From JBJXFE01 sp046153875 (GTDB taxonomy: Bacteria; Planctomycetota; Phycisphaerae; Phycisphaerales; UBA1924): DNA of 64,000 nucleotides. Made by a program: the position numbers and the translations under genes. The notes under the pieces were generated by a model. It was not told where the DNA came from. It saw nothing but the letters and a program-made list of their open reading frames with translations, and did no database searches. Location: assembly GCA_046153875.1 (NCBI GenBank), contig JBJXFE010000065.1:1-64000 (forward strand), read 5' to 3'. This document shows, piece by piece, positions 24,702 through 32,670 of this stretch. The number at the start of each line of letters is the position of its first letter. The stretch's first letter is position 1.

Positions 24702-25071
24702 TCGCTGTTCTCCTCTTCTCAACTGCTCATACCCGTGGACTACACGCGGCCGGGACGGGATGAACCCTCCCGGGATCCGCACCGAACCGACGGCCTCACG
24801 ACGCGTGCGCCGCCGCCCCTCCCGGTTGACCGGCGACCACTATCGCGGGAAACGGCGATCCACGCAAGCAGGAAACTTCCTCCCAATGGTCGCAATTAAG
24901 GCCGACTCGCTCGCCGCGGGGCGGTTCGTGCTTTGACACCCCACGGGGTTTCACTAGACTGCCGCGCCTCCCCGGCCCCCATCGACCCTCTCACCGCCTT
25001 TCGCACGGGACGGGATGGGGGGCGTCGGGCCGGTATCCCGTTCCCGTCCTCGCGTTCCGAGACCCGCGTTC
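24702..25071. other. Divergent intergenic region between the dockerin-type gene and the T6SS operon
   Basis: 370 bases without a credible gene. The left end holds the minus-strand ribosome site for the dockerin-type gene (AAGAGGAG on that strand). The right part holds a good plus-strand promoter (24933-24960) followed by a ~105-base leader to the ATG at 25072. Nothing else was recognised. Confidence 0.7.
24933..24960 (+). promoter_or_regulatory. Sigma-70-like promoter of the T6SS locus
   Basis: Perfect -35 TTGACA (24933-24938), 16-base spacer, -10 TAGACT (24955-24960). The -10 is identical to those before the AbgT-type and OPT genes. Transcription would start near 24967, giving a leader of about 105 bases before the first T6SS-locus gene. 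Confidence 0.65.
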
Positions 25072-27093
25072 ATGCCCAACCCAGACCTGAAGTTCATTCC
25101 CGGCCGCCTGCCCGACGGGTACGCCGCGATCCCGATCAGCGCCGAGCAGGCAGGAGCTCCGGCGCGGCTGTGCGTGCTGGCCCGGCGAGCTCCGGATGCT
25201 GCCGCGGCTCCGCTCGTGCTCATCCGCGACCTGCTCGACGCCAACGTCTACCTGGGGTGCCTGTCGGATTCCGGCGGTGTTGTCCACCAGTGGGTCGAGG
25301 TCTGGGTGCAGGACATTTCGCGGCTCGCCGATTCCCCGGCGGGCGCGAGCGGGAGCCTCACCAACGCGATGGTCGACGATCGCTGGGCGCGGCAGGTCAA
25401 GGCGTTCGAGCGGACGGAGCGCCCGCTGCTGATCCTGACGGGCTGGGAAACCAGGCCGGCCGCGCCGACCTGGCTCGACCCGGCGGGGGGGGGGGGACAG
25501 GCCGTCCACCCGCGCGACACCCAGAGCGGCGACCGCTGGACCCTCTGCCGCGACGACGCCGTGCTCGTGAAGGCGGGCCTGCCCGCGTACTCGCGATCGC
25601 TCCACCGGTACCTGTACCTGCCGGAACTCGGTGCGGAGGGCGCCTTCGTGGCCGTGACCGCGGGGGCGCCGACGACCAAAGCCTGCAGGCCCATCGCGGA
25701 ACTGGGTGGGGGTGGGGGTGGGGGCGGGGGGCTCGTCGCGTTCAATCCCGGCGGCGGCATGATGCTCGCGCGTGCGTTCAGCCCGGTCGGGCTCGAGGCG
25801 TATGTCGATCTGCTCGCGGGCGGGGCGTGGAAGGGAGTTCCCCACGGGCGATCCGTCCTCGACCTCGAACTCACCACGCAGGCCAAGACGCCCGGCGTCG
25901 CCGACCACCTCTCCGAGGGCGGGCTCTTCCTCGGCACGCAGGGCAAGCACGGGCGGCTGGTGGAGTCGTTCCACCTGCGCCTGCGGGCCCTGGCGGACGC
26001 GGTCGCCGCGGTCCGGTCCATGACGCACGACGGTCAGCGACCGTTGCTCAACATCTCGGGGGAGAGTTTCTGCGTGCGGCTCGGCGAGCCCGCGCGGGGC
26101 CTGCCGTACCTCTGGACCTCGCGCGTGACGCTCACGGACCCCGGCGATGCCGTCGCGCTCCCTGTCCAGGCCGCGGACGCGAAGTACTTCGTGGCCGCGC
26201 GGTCGCGCGGTGCGTCGATCTACCGCTCCGAATCCGCGACGAAGGCGACGCAGGGGCGCGGGACTGTCCGCATCCGCGAGGTGCTTACGGAGCGCGCCGA
26301 GGACCTCGTGCTGGAGGGGACGCTGGCCTCCGACGAGCGGGTTGGGGCGACGAAGAACGACCTCGTGTGGCTGCGCTTGAACCTCAAGTCCGGGCGGCTG
26401 GATGTCTACGCGAGGGCGGATGCCAAGGCCGCGATGGCCGCGGGAGAGTTCCGCTTCCGCACCCTTCCGCAGAAGATCGCCGCCGACGCCGTGGAGTCGC
26501 TGCGTGCGGCCACCGGGGTGCCGCTCGCCGAGACGCCGTTCGAGGTGATCCCGTCCGTGAGCTCGCCGGCCGACTTGTACTCGCTGGGTGTCCTGGCGGT
26601 GCGGATGTTGCTGACCGACCCGCGCTCGCCGCTGCCGGTGGCGCTGGACGAAACCCTGAGCCTTGCACGGCAGCTCGGGGCGGAGCACGACGCGGGCGTG
26701 CCGCTCCACGACCGCATCCGCCGCCTCTTTGACAAGGACGGTCGCTGGGCTGCTTCCCTCGGCCCGCAGCGTCTGGCGCACGAGGAGATGAAGCCCGCGG
26801 CGGCCTTCGACCTTGTGCCCGCCGACCTCTGGTGGCGGACCCTCGCGGCGATCGTGCGCATGTTCCCCGGCATGGGCCCGGACAGCCGGTGCGCGAACCT
26901 CGGCGATGCCCGCCCCGGCGGGCTCCAGGCCGTGTACGACGGCGTGATCGAGGATCTCGACGCCCTCCTGCGCCGCACGCGGAGCCTGATCGTTATCGAC
27001 TGGTCGTACAACCGCGAGGTCCACGCCGTCGTCCGCGGGTTCCTGACGAAGTTCGGCGGCTCTTCCGGTGCGAAGGCGGCCGCCGGACGATAA
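25072..27093 (+). CDS. T6SS-locus protein with kinase-like remnant
   Basis: 673-residue protein, first gene of the T6SS locus, no close family recognised. Near residue 495 the segment SSPADLYSLGVLAVRMLL resembles the DVYSLGVxxxELL helix of Ser/Thr kinases, but no HRD, DFG or glycine loop was found, so if related it is a catalytically dead remnant. No membrane helix is apparent; the protein is probably cytoplasmic. Residues ~139-142 are encoded by a run of 12 G and residues ~212-220 by further G-runs. The ATG at 25072 (MPNPDLKFIPGRLPDGYAAI) is favoured over an Arg-rich extension to 25015. It precedes the TssJ-like gene by 53 bases and may regulate or scaffold the apparatus. Confidence 0.65.
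   Translation: MPNPDLKFIPGRLPDGYAAIPISAEQAGAPARLCVLARRAPDAAAAPLVLIRDLLDANVYLGCLSDSGGVVHQWVEVWVQDISRLADSPAGASGSLTNAMVDDRWARQVKAFERTERPLLILTGWETRPAAPTWLDPAGGGGQAVHPRDTQSGDRWTLCRDDAVLVKAGLPAYSRSLHRYLYLPELGAEGAFVAVTAGAPTTKACRPIAELGGGGGGGGGLVAFNPGGGMMLARAFSPVGLEAYVDLLAGGAWKGVPHGRSVLDLELTTQAKTPGVADHLSEGGLFLGTQGKHGRLVESFHLRLRALADAVAAVRSMTHDGQRPLLNISGESFCVRLGEPARGLPYLWTSRVTLTDPGDAVALPVQAADAKYFVAARSRGASIYRSESATKATQGRGTVRIREVLTERAEDLVLEGTLASDERVGATKNDLVWLRLNLKSGRLDVYARADAKAAMAAGEFRFRTLPQKIAADAVESLRAATGVPLAETPFEVIPSVSSPADLYSLGVLAVRMLLTDPRSPLPVALDETLSLARQLGAEHDAGVPLHDRIRRLFDKDGRWAASLGPQRLAHEEMKPAAAFDLVPADLWWRTLAAIVRMFPGMGPDSRCANLGDARPGGLQAVYDGVIEDLDALLRRTRSLIVIDWSYNREVHAVVRGFLTKFGGSSGAKAAAGR
25485..25496 (+). 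repeat. Run of 12 G within the first T6SS-locus gene
   Basis: Twelve consecutive G encode most of an AGGGGQ segment near residue 139 of the 673-residue protein. It is the longest homopolymer I saw in the window. Loss or gain of one or two G would truncate the protein. Confidence 0.85.
25704..25731 (+). repeat. Second G-rich coding tract, quadruplex-like
   Basis: GGG-T-GGGGG-T-GGGGG-T-GGGGG-C-GGGGGG encodes a nine-glycine run. Single-base loops between five G-runs give a strong G-quadruplex pattern on the coding strand. Confidence 0.75.
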
Positions 27094-27146
27094 TCTTCAC
27101 GACGGCGAACGGCGGTTCACGGATCGATCCACGAAAGGAGCGGGTC

Positions 27147-27680
27147 ATGGGCGTGCTCTGCGTGCGGGGTTGGTGGCGGGCGGCGGCGGCGGTGTCGGCG
27201 GCCCTTCTGCTCGGCGCGTGCAGCGGGCCGAGCATGGGCAAATACAACATCGAGCTCACGCTCGCCCCCGACGTGGCGTCCGCGCCGGGAGGCCCGCCGC
27301 CCATCAGCGTCGATATCGTCGGGCTCAACGACACCCAGGTCGGCGCGTGGTCCGGGTACCGGATCAGCCGGTACTGGTCCCCGGGCGATCGGCTGCGGTC
27401 CGAGGCCGCGTCGTTCCGCGTGGGCCGGACCTTCGGCCCGTCCAGCCCCGGCCCGCAGACCCTGGCCCGCACCGACCCGGTGTGGGCCACGTGGAAGCAG
27501 AACGGCGCGATGCACCTGTGCGTAATCGCGGACCTGCCCGGGGCGCAGAGCGGCGACACCGACCTGCGACGGATCGTCATTCCGCTCGACCAGCGCCGCT
27601 GGGACGTGGAGACGATCAAGATCACCGTATACCGAAGCCAGCTCATGTGTACGACGCCGTGGAAGCCCGAGCCGAAGTGA
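27147..27680 (+). CDS. TssJ-like T6SS outer-membrane lipoprotein (candidate)
   Basis: 177-residue lipoprotein: signal sequence ending in lipobox LLLGAC with Cys25. The mature part begins with a beta-strand IELTLAPDVASAPGG and continues as a strand-rich domain ending ITVYRSQLMC. TssJ proteins are small lipoproteins with this kind of beta-sandwich that anchor TssM to the outer membrane. No other gene in the locus fits that role, and it lies in the same run of genes as TssK, TssL and TssM. Direct TssJ signature residues are not obvious, so the name is an inference from lipobox, size and context. An AAAGGAG site precedes the ATG. Confidence 0.55.
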   Translation: MGVLCVRGWWRAAAAVSAALLLGACSGPSMGKYNIELTLAPDVASAPGGPPPISVDIVGLNDTQVGAWSGYRISRYWSPGDRLRSEAASFRVGRTFGPSSPGPQTLARTDPVWATWKQNGAMHLCVIADLPGAQSGDTDLRRIVIPLDQRRWDVETIKITVYRSQLMCTTPWKPEPK

Positions 27681-27719
27681 TCGGCGCAGGGCCTCGGCGC
27701 CCGGGGGGGCGGGGGACGG

Positions 27720-30700
27720 ATGGCGACATTCGGGCAGTTCGAGACCGTGCGCGAGGTCCACCGCAGCGGGCTCAAGGCCGTGTGGACCGCGCGCCGCGCG
27801 GGCTCGAACGACGAAGCCGTCTTCGCGGGCGTCCTCTGCGAGCCCGACCCGGAGATCACCGGGCACGACGCGGCCGCCCAGGCGGTCGAGTCCTTCCTCG
27901 ACCAGGCCGGCGTCCAGCGCAAGGCCGCGTCCGGCGGCGGTGGGCACTGGGCGCCCGTCCACGACGCGGGCCTCCAGGAGAACGGGGCGTTCCTGGTCAC
28001 GGACCTCTTCCCGCGCTCGGCGGAGCGTCTGACGCTCAGCCGCGTGCGCACCGACGCGGCCACACTGCGCCACGTGGCCGGATCGATCGCGGCCGGTCTG
28101 CGCGAACTGCACTCGGCCTTATCGCGCCCGCACGGGAACCTCCGCGCGACCAACGTGCTGATCGGCCCGGGCGAGTGGGCCCAGGCCCGCGTGGCGCTGT
28201 GCGACCCGCTCTCCACGCGGTCTGTCAAGCACGCCAAGGCCGGCGCGGACCAGCGCGCCCTGGGCGAGTTGATCTACGAGCTCGTGCTCCACCAGCCGTA
28301 CCGCGGGGCGTTCCCCGTGGCCGATTCGCCGGAGTGGGCCGGCCTGGGCCGGACGAGGGCCGGGTGGCTCGCCCTGTGCAACCGTCTGCTCGACCCTCAT
28401 CATGCCGAAGGCGTGCTTCCGCTCGCGGATCTGGAGTCCACCATCGCGGGCCTCGTGCCCGCCGCGGGCGGGAGGAAGACGGTCTTCCTCGTCGGGGCGG
28501 CCGCGGCGTTGCTGCTGGTCGTCGCGGCCGTCGTGTGGTTCGTCTGGCTCGGTCGCGCCGATCCGAGCCGTGCGCCCGACCTGGCCCGCTGGGCGCAGAG
28601 CGGCGAGGCGAACTGGAAGCAGCTGTGCCGCGATTGGCGCGACGTGGAGCCGTTCCTCGGGGCCCTCGCGGAACCAGCGCCCGAGCCCGTGCCCGGCGTG
28701 ACCGGCGCGCCCGCCACGCGGGCGGACTGGTACGCCTCCGCGGATGAGCGGCTCCGCGATGCCGTCGCCGCGTGGTCCGCGGCCCGGCGCGAGAACGGCG
28801 CCAGCCCCCGCGACATAGCCGAAGCCTCGCGGCGTACGGACATGGACTCGCTCAGCTTGTCCCCGCCGCGGCTGGTCCAGTCGCCCGCGGGCATGGACAA
28901 GACCGAGCGTCTCCTGCGGGTGATCGGAACGTTCGAGACCGCGACCAGCGCCGAGGGCGGCGTGCCGGACGCGCTGCAGGCCCGAGCGACGGAGTTCCAC
29001 GCCCGCAGGTGGACCGTTCTCGCCGAGGCCCTGCGCAGCGCCGCGGACGCCGCGACGGGGGGCGATTGGTCGGAGCGGGTCGCGTCGCTCGACGCCGCGA
29101 TCGGCGCCGCGGCGCGCGCGAAGCGACTGGAAGCCCGGGCGGCGGCCGTCGACGCGATCGGGTCGCGGCTCTTGGCCAGCGGCGACGATGTCGTCGCACG
29201 GTACGCGGCGTGGTCGAAGCGGCCCGCGATGGACGCGGCGCAGCGCGGCCTCCCGATCACCCAGGCGATCGACGCCTTCGACTCCGCGGTGCTCGCCGGC
29301 GTCGAACAGCTCGGCACGCGACTCGCCGAGGCGATGGAATCGCGCTGGTCGCTCGTGGACCAGGAGTGCCTGCGGCGCACGAGCAGGGTGTACACGCACG
29401 GCGCGGGGCTCGACCCTGGCGATGCGCTGGCGGCGTGGCTCACCGATGTCGCCTCGGATCAGTTCACGAGGCCTCTGCCCGCCGACGATCCGGCCGCGTC
29501 ATGGGCCGGCGCGACGCCCACCACCACCGTCCGTGCCGACTTTGCCGAGTTCCGCGCCGATATCCGCGACGAGCCCGATGAGAAGGTACACGCTCGGCTC
29601 GCCGAGCTCGAAGCGCGGATCGCCGCGACGGAAGCGGCCGCGAACGAGGTGCGCGGGTTGCCGTGGGGAGCCTGCACGAAGGCGGAGAAACAGCGCCGCG
29701 CCGGGGAGGTCGTGGCCTCCGCCGAGGCGGCGCATAAGGAGGTCTCCGCGTACATCAATGAGTACGAGGCGACGTATGTCTCCAGCAGGAATGAAGCGCT
29801 GGAGAAGCTCCGCACGGAGCCCGCGCCGGTGACCGATTCGGCGGCGCTGGCGGCGGTCTGGGCGGGCTGGCGCGACGCCCTCGTGCGCGACATTGAGAGT
29901 GGGACGCCGTTCAGGCAGGTGATCAAGCGGTCGAACGCCGCGCGCGAAGCACTCGTCGCCGTGCAGCACGCCATCCCCGCGGCTCCCACGCCGGGGGACG
30001 CCGGCCGTGCGTCCAACTCAGCTCTGGCCGCGTTTGCCGCGGAGCGCCGAGAGGCGGCGCTCGCCGAAGCGTTCGTCGCCCGGGCCCAGCCGCCGACGGT
30101 CGAGAATGCACCGGCACTCGCCGCCGCGTTCGACACCGTCGCACGTTCCTACGGCGAGTTGAGCTCGGGGCTGACCGCGTTGGCGTCGGGCTCCAACGCG
30201 GTCGAGACGCTCCTGGACCAGGGGCACATGCTGGCCGAGGCCCTTCTCGGCGGCGGCACGCTTGGCGATCGGGCGGCCGAGATCGAGGCGTCGCCGGTGT
30301 ACGCCCAGGCGCCCGTCCGTGCCGCGCTCGCGCCCGTCGTTGCACGCATCGAGAAGCTCCGCGAGATCGAGGGCCTGAAGTCACCCGCCGACCTGACCCG
30401 CGCGCTGCGTGCGGCGTGCGGAACGCCCCAGCGCCCCGAGGCGGCGCGCACGGCCTGGCGGGGGCTCGCGTCGCTCGCCGCCCCCGCATGGCCGCAGGGC
30501 GTCGATCAACTCCGCGAATCGCTCGCCCTGCGCGATGACCTGCGCCGCGTCTTCGGAGGAGTCGGCCCCGAGGAACGCCGTGGGGCGTTGAATGCCGAGC
30601 TTGACCGCTCGCTGCGCGATCGCTGGGCCGCGGCCGCCGTGACGATGACAACGCCGGCCGAACTCAAGAGTGCGTTCGGGCTTATGGCAGATTTCGGCGT

Positions 30701-32075
30701 CGCCGTCGAACACGTCACCGATCCGCGGCTCGCCTACGACCTGCTCATCAACGAACTCGAGCCCTTGATCGCCTCGCGCGGCCCCGGCGCGGGCCCGGTC
30801 TCGGATGATCCGACCCTGACCCGGTGGGCGGCCGAGCGACTGGGTCGTCTTCCCGCCTCGGGCTCCCCGCTTGCCTCGAACGAGCGCGTCGCGGCCTTGC
30901 GTGAAACACTCGCCGCCGTCGCACGGGGTGATCCGATCCCGGACGCGCAGGTCGGCCGCGCCGAGCTCGGCCCGGGAACCGCCGGGTGGGAGATCGAGGA
31001 CGTGGGCGGCGAGGGCGAGCGGCTGCGCTTCACTCCCCCCGCGGGGGCCGCGAACGTGGCACCTCTGGACTTCGTCCGCCTCGCCGTCGAGGGCGGCCCG
31101 CCGGTGTTCCTCTGCACCACGGAGACGCCCGTCGGACTTGTCCTTGGGCTCGCATCGGCCGCCGACCATCGCGCGGCCCTGGCGGCGCTCCTCCCCTCAC
31201 CCGAGCAGATGAACGGCCCGAGCACCTGGGCCCGGGCCGGCAGCAATCTGCGGCTGAGCACCACGTGGCTCGACAAGGACGCGCTGGACAAGCTCGCCAG
31301 CAGCTACTCCGAGCTGCGCGCCCCGATCGGCGAGGTGCTCACGGGCCGATCCGAGCCCGCGTTTCCGTTTCAGCAGGCCCCGCCCGGCGCGGCCGTGTAT
31401 GTCGCGCGGGCGTTGGGGTGCCGCCTCCCGACTGCGGCGGAGTGGCGTGCCGCGGCCCAGCGCGAGGGTGCGCCGATTGCGCCGGGACGATGGAACCTGC
31501 GCGACGCGGCGTGGGAAACCACTCACAACGGCCTGGCCGCGATTCTGACCTCGAAGAGCCTGGAGACCGACACGCGGCTGAACAGCTGGTTCCCGTGGCC
31601 CGATCGCGGGGCGTACCTGCCGCAGGCGTTCCGTCCCGGCGGCGGCGGCGTGCAGGTCGGCGTCCAGAAGCTGGCGGTTCCTCGCGGCAGCACCGACGGT
31701 GTCGCGCTCTTCGCTCCCGTCGGGTCGGACGTGGCCGCGGCCCCCGCGGCGACCTTCCACCACATCATCGGCAACGTCGCCGAGTTCGTGACCCAGGCTC
31801 CCATCGCGGAGAGCGAATGGCCCGCGGCGACGATCGACGCGGTCCCGGTTTTCGTGGCCGCCAGATTCGGCGTGTTCCGCGTCATCGGAGGGTCCGCGCT
31901 CTCGGCCGAACAGGTCGGCGAGGAAGCACCCCACGAGATCGATGACGACGTGTCGGGGTATTCGGACGTCGGGTTCCGGCTGGCGTTCGACGCCGAGGGC
32001 TACCGACGCCGCCCGCGCAACTACGCGGAATGGATCGCCTCGGCTCTCGGCAAGACCCCGTACCTGATGCCGTAG
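27720..32075 (+). CDS. Giant pseudokinase - transmembrane - FGE-domain protein of the T6SS locus
   Basis: 1451 residues. Residues ~1-245 have a Ser/Thr-kinase outline: HGNLRATN at 138-145 stands where HRDLKPxN is expected, so the catalytic Asp is Asn; CDP at 161-163 replaces DFG; ADQRALGELIYELV matches the DVYSLG helix. It is therefore a pseudokinase. One membrane helix spans 253-277. A long Ala/Glu-rich helical region follows to ~1080. The last ~370 residues are an FGE/sulfatase-modifying-factor fold (GCRLPTAAEWRAAAQ, GNVAEFV, VIGGSALS, SDVGFRLAF). It corresponds in place to PpkA-type T6SS regulators. It shares its whole post-membrane part with the TagF-headed protein at 40243. ATG at 27720, 39 bases after the lipoprotein gene. 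Confidence 0.75.
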   Translation: MATFGQFETVREVHRSGLKAVWTARRAGSNDEAVFAGVLCEPDPEITGHDAAAQAVESFLDQAGVQRKAASGGGGHWAPVHDAGLQENGAFLVTDLFPRSAERLTLSRVRTDAATLRHVAGSIAAGLRELHSALSRPHGNLRATNVLIGPGEWAQARVALCDPLSTRSVKHAKAGADQRALGELIYELVLHQPYRGAFPVADSPEWAGLGRTRAGWLALCNRLLDPHHAEGVLPLADLESTIAGLVPAAGGRKTVFLVGAAAALLLVVAAVVWFVWLGRADPSRAPDLARWAQSGEANWKQLCRDWRDVEPFLGALAEPAPEPVPGVTGAPATRADWYASADERLRDAVAAWSAARRENGASPRDIAEASRRTDMDSLSLSPPRLVQSPAGMDKTERLLRVIGTFETATSAEGGVPDALQARATEFHARRWTVLAEALRSAADAATGGDWSERVASLDAAIGAAARAKRLEARAAAVDAIGSRLLASGDDVVARYAAWSKRPAMDAAQRGLPITQAIDAFDSAVLAGVEQLGTRLAEAMESRWSLVDQECLRRTSRVYTHGAGLDPGDALAAWLTDVASDQFTRPLPADDPAASWAGATPTTTVRADFAEFRADIRDEPDEKVHARLAELEARIAATEAAANEVRGLPWGACTKAEKQRRAGEVVASAEAAHKEVSAYINEYEATYVSSRNEALEKLRTEPAPVTDSAALAAVWAGWRDALVRDIESGTPFRQVIKRSNAAREALVAVQHAIPAAPTPGDAGRASNSALAAFAAERREAALAEAFVARAQPPTVENAPALAAAFDTVARSYGELSSGLTALASGSNAVETLLDQGHMLAEALLGGGTLGDRAAEIEASPVYAQAPVRAALAPVVARIEKLREIEGLKSPADLTRALRAACGTPQRPEAARTAWRGLASLAAPAWPQGVDQLRESLALRDDLRRVFGGVGPEERRGALNAELDRSLRDRWAAAAVTMTTPAELKSAFGLMADFGVAVEHVTDPRLAYDLLINELEPLIASRGPGAGPVSDDPTLTRWAAERLGRLPASGSPLASNERVAALRETLAAVARGDPIPDAQVGRAELGPGTAGWEIEDVGGEGERLRFTPPAGAANVAPLDFVRLAVEGGPPVFLCTTETPVGLVLGLASAADHRAALAALLPSPEQMNGPSTWARAGSNLRLSTTWLDKDALDKLASSYSELRAPIGEVLTGRSEPAFPFQQAPPGAAVYVARALGCRLPTAAEWRAAAQREGAPIAPGRWNLRDAAWETTHNGLAAILTSKSLETDTRLNSWFPWPDRGAYLPQAFRPGGGGVQVGVQKLAVPRGSTDGVALFAPVGSDVAAAPAATFHHIIGNVAEFVTQAPIAESEWPAATIDAVPVFVAARFGVFRVIGGSALSAEQVGEEAPHEIDDDVSGYSDVGFRLAFDAEGYRRRPRNYAEWIASALGKTPYLMP

Positions 32076-32076
32076 C

Positions 32077-32430
32077 TCAGCGGTCGTCGGTGACCGACCC
32101 GTTCGTAGGCACCGTCACTGTGGTGAACTCGGACGGAGCGCCCGGCTTGTAGAACACGGGCGCCCGGTTGGACCGTGGCATCTTGCGGGCGTAGATCGAT
32201 CGGGGCGTGGCGCTCGGGCCGGTATCCGCGCCGGTCCACGGTGCGTCGGGCGCCCAGGCGATCGTGGTCTCCTCGGCGAAGACCGCACGGCCCAGCCCGT
32301 CGCCGGCCATCATCGTGGGGTACGCGCGCCCCCGCGCCGATGAGTTGGCATGTGTGAACCCGATCGATCCGCACCCCCCCACGAGGGCGGCGGCCGCGAG
32401 CCCGAACACAGCGGTGCGAACGCTACTCAT
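32077..32430 (-). CDS. Small lipoprotein on the strand opposite to the T6SS genes
   Basis: 117-residue predicted lipoprotein: MSSVRTAVFGLAAAALVGGC with lipobox LVGGC and Cys20, then a short polar, probably unstructured chain. No family recognised. A strong GGAGGGGAG ribosome site precedes the ATG at 32430. The stop lies 1 base after the end of the pseudokinase-FGE gene, which runs the other way. It is divergent from the gene at 32671 and interrupts the plus-strand T6SS series. Role unknown; an envelope part of the T6SS or an unrelated passenger are both possible. Confidence 0.75.
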   Translation of the reverse strand: MSSVRTAVFGLAAAALVGGCGSIGFTHANSSARGRAYPTMMAGDGLGRAVFAEETTIAWAPDAPWTGADTGPSATPRSIYARKMPRSNRAPVFYKPGAPSEFTTVTVPTNGSVTDDR

Positions 32431-32617
32431 GTCGCTCTCCCCTCCGGGCGGCGCGGGTCCGCGCTGTCCGTCCGACCACATGGGATCGGAGCGCGGCGGG
32501 CGGAACTGGACCCGAAGGCCGGCCGGCCCGGATCGACGGAGCGCGGAATCGGCGCAGCCCGCGCGCGCGGCGCGGGTGTCGCAGGCTTCCCACGCGGCGT
32601 CCCGGACCGCCTGCCCC

Positions 32618-32623
32618 TATAAT
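32618..32623 (+). promoter_or_regulatory. Consensus -10 (TATAAT) for the TssK-TssM gene block
   Basis: A perfect TATAAT stands 48 bases before the ATG at 32671 in a very GC-rich region. The -35 position 17 bases upstream (CGGCGT) is poor, so an activator may be needed. It would drive the second T6SS block independently of the promoter at 24933. Confidence 0.5.
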
Positions 32624-32670
32624 CCGCCCGAACCCCGGCGGTCCGACGCGATCGGCCGTCTCCCGATAGG

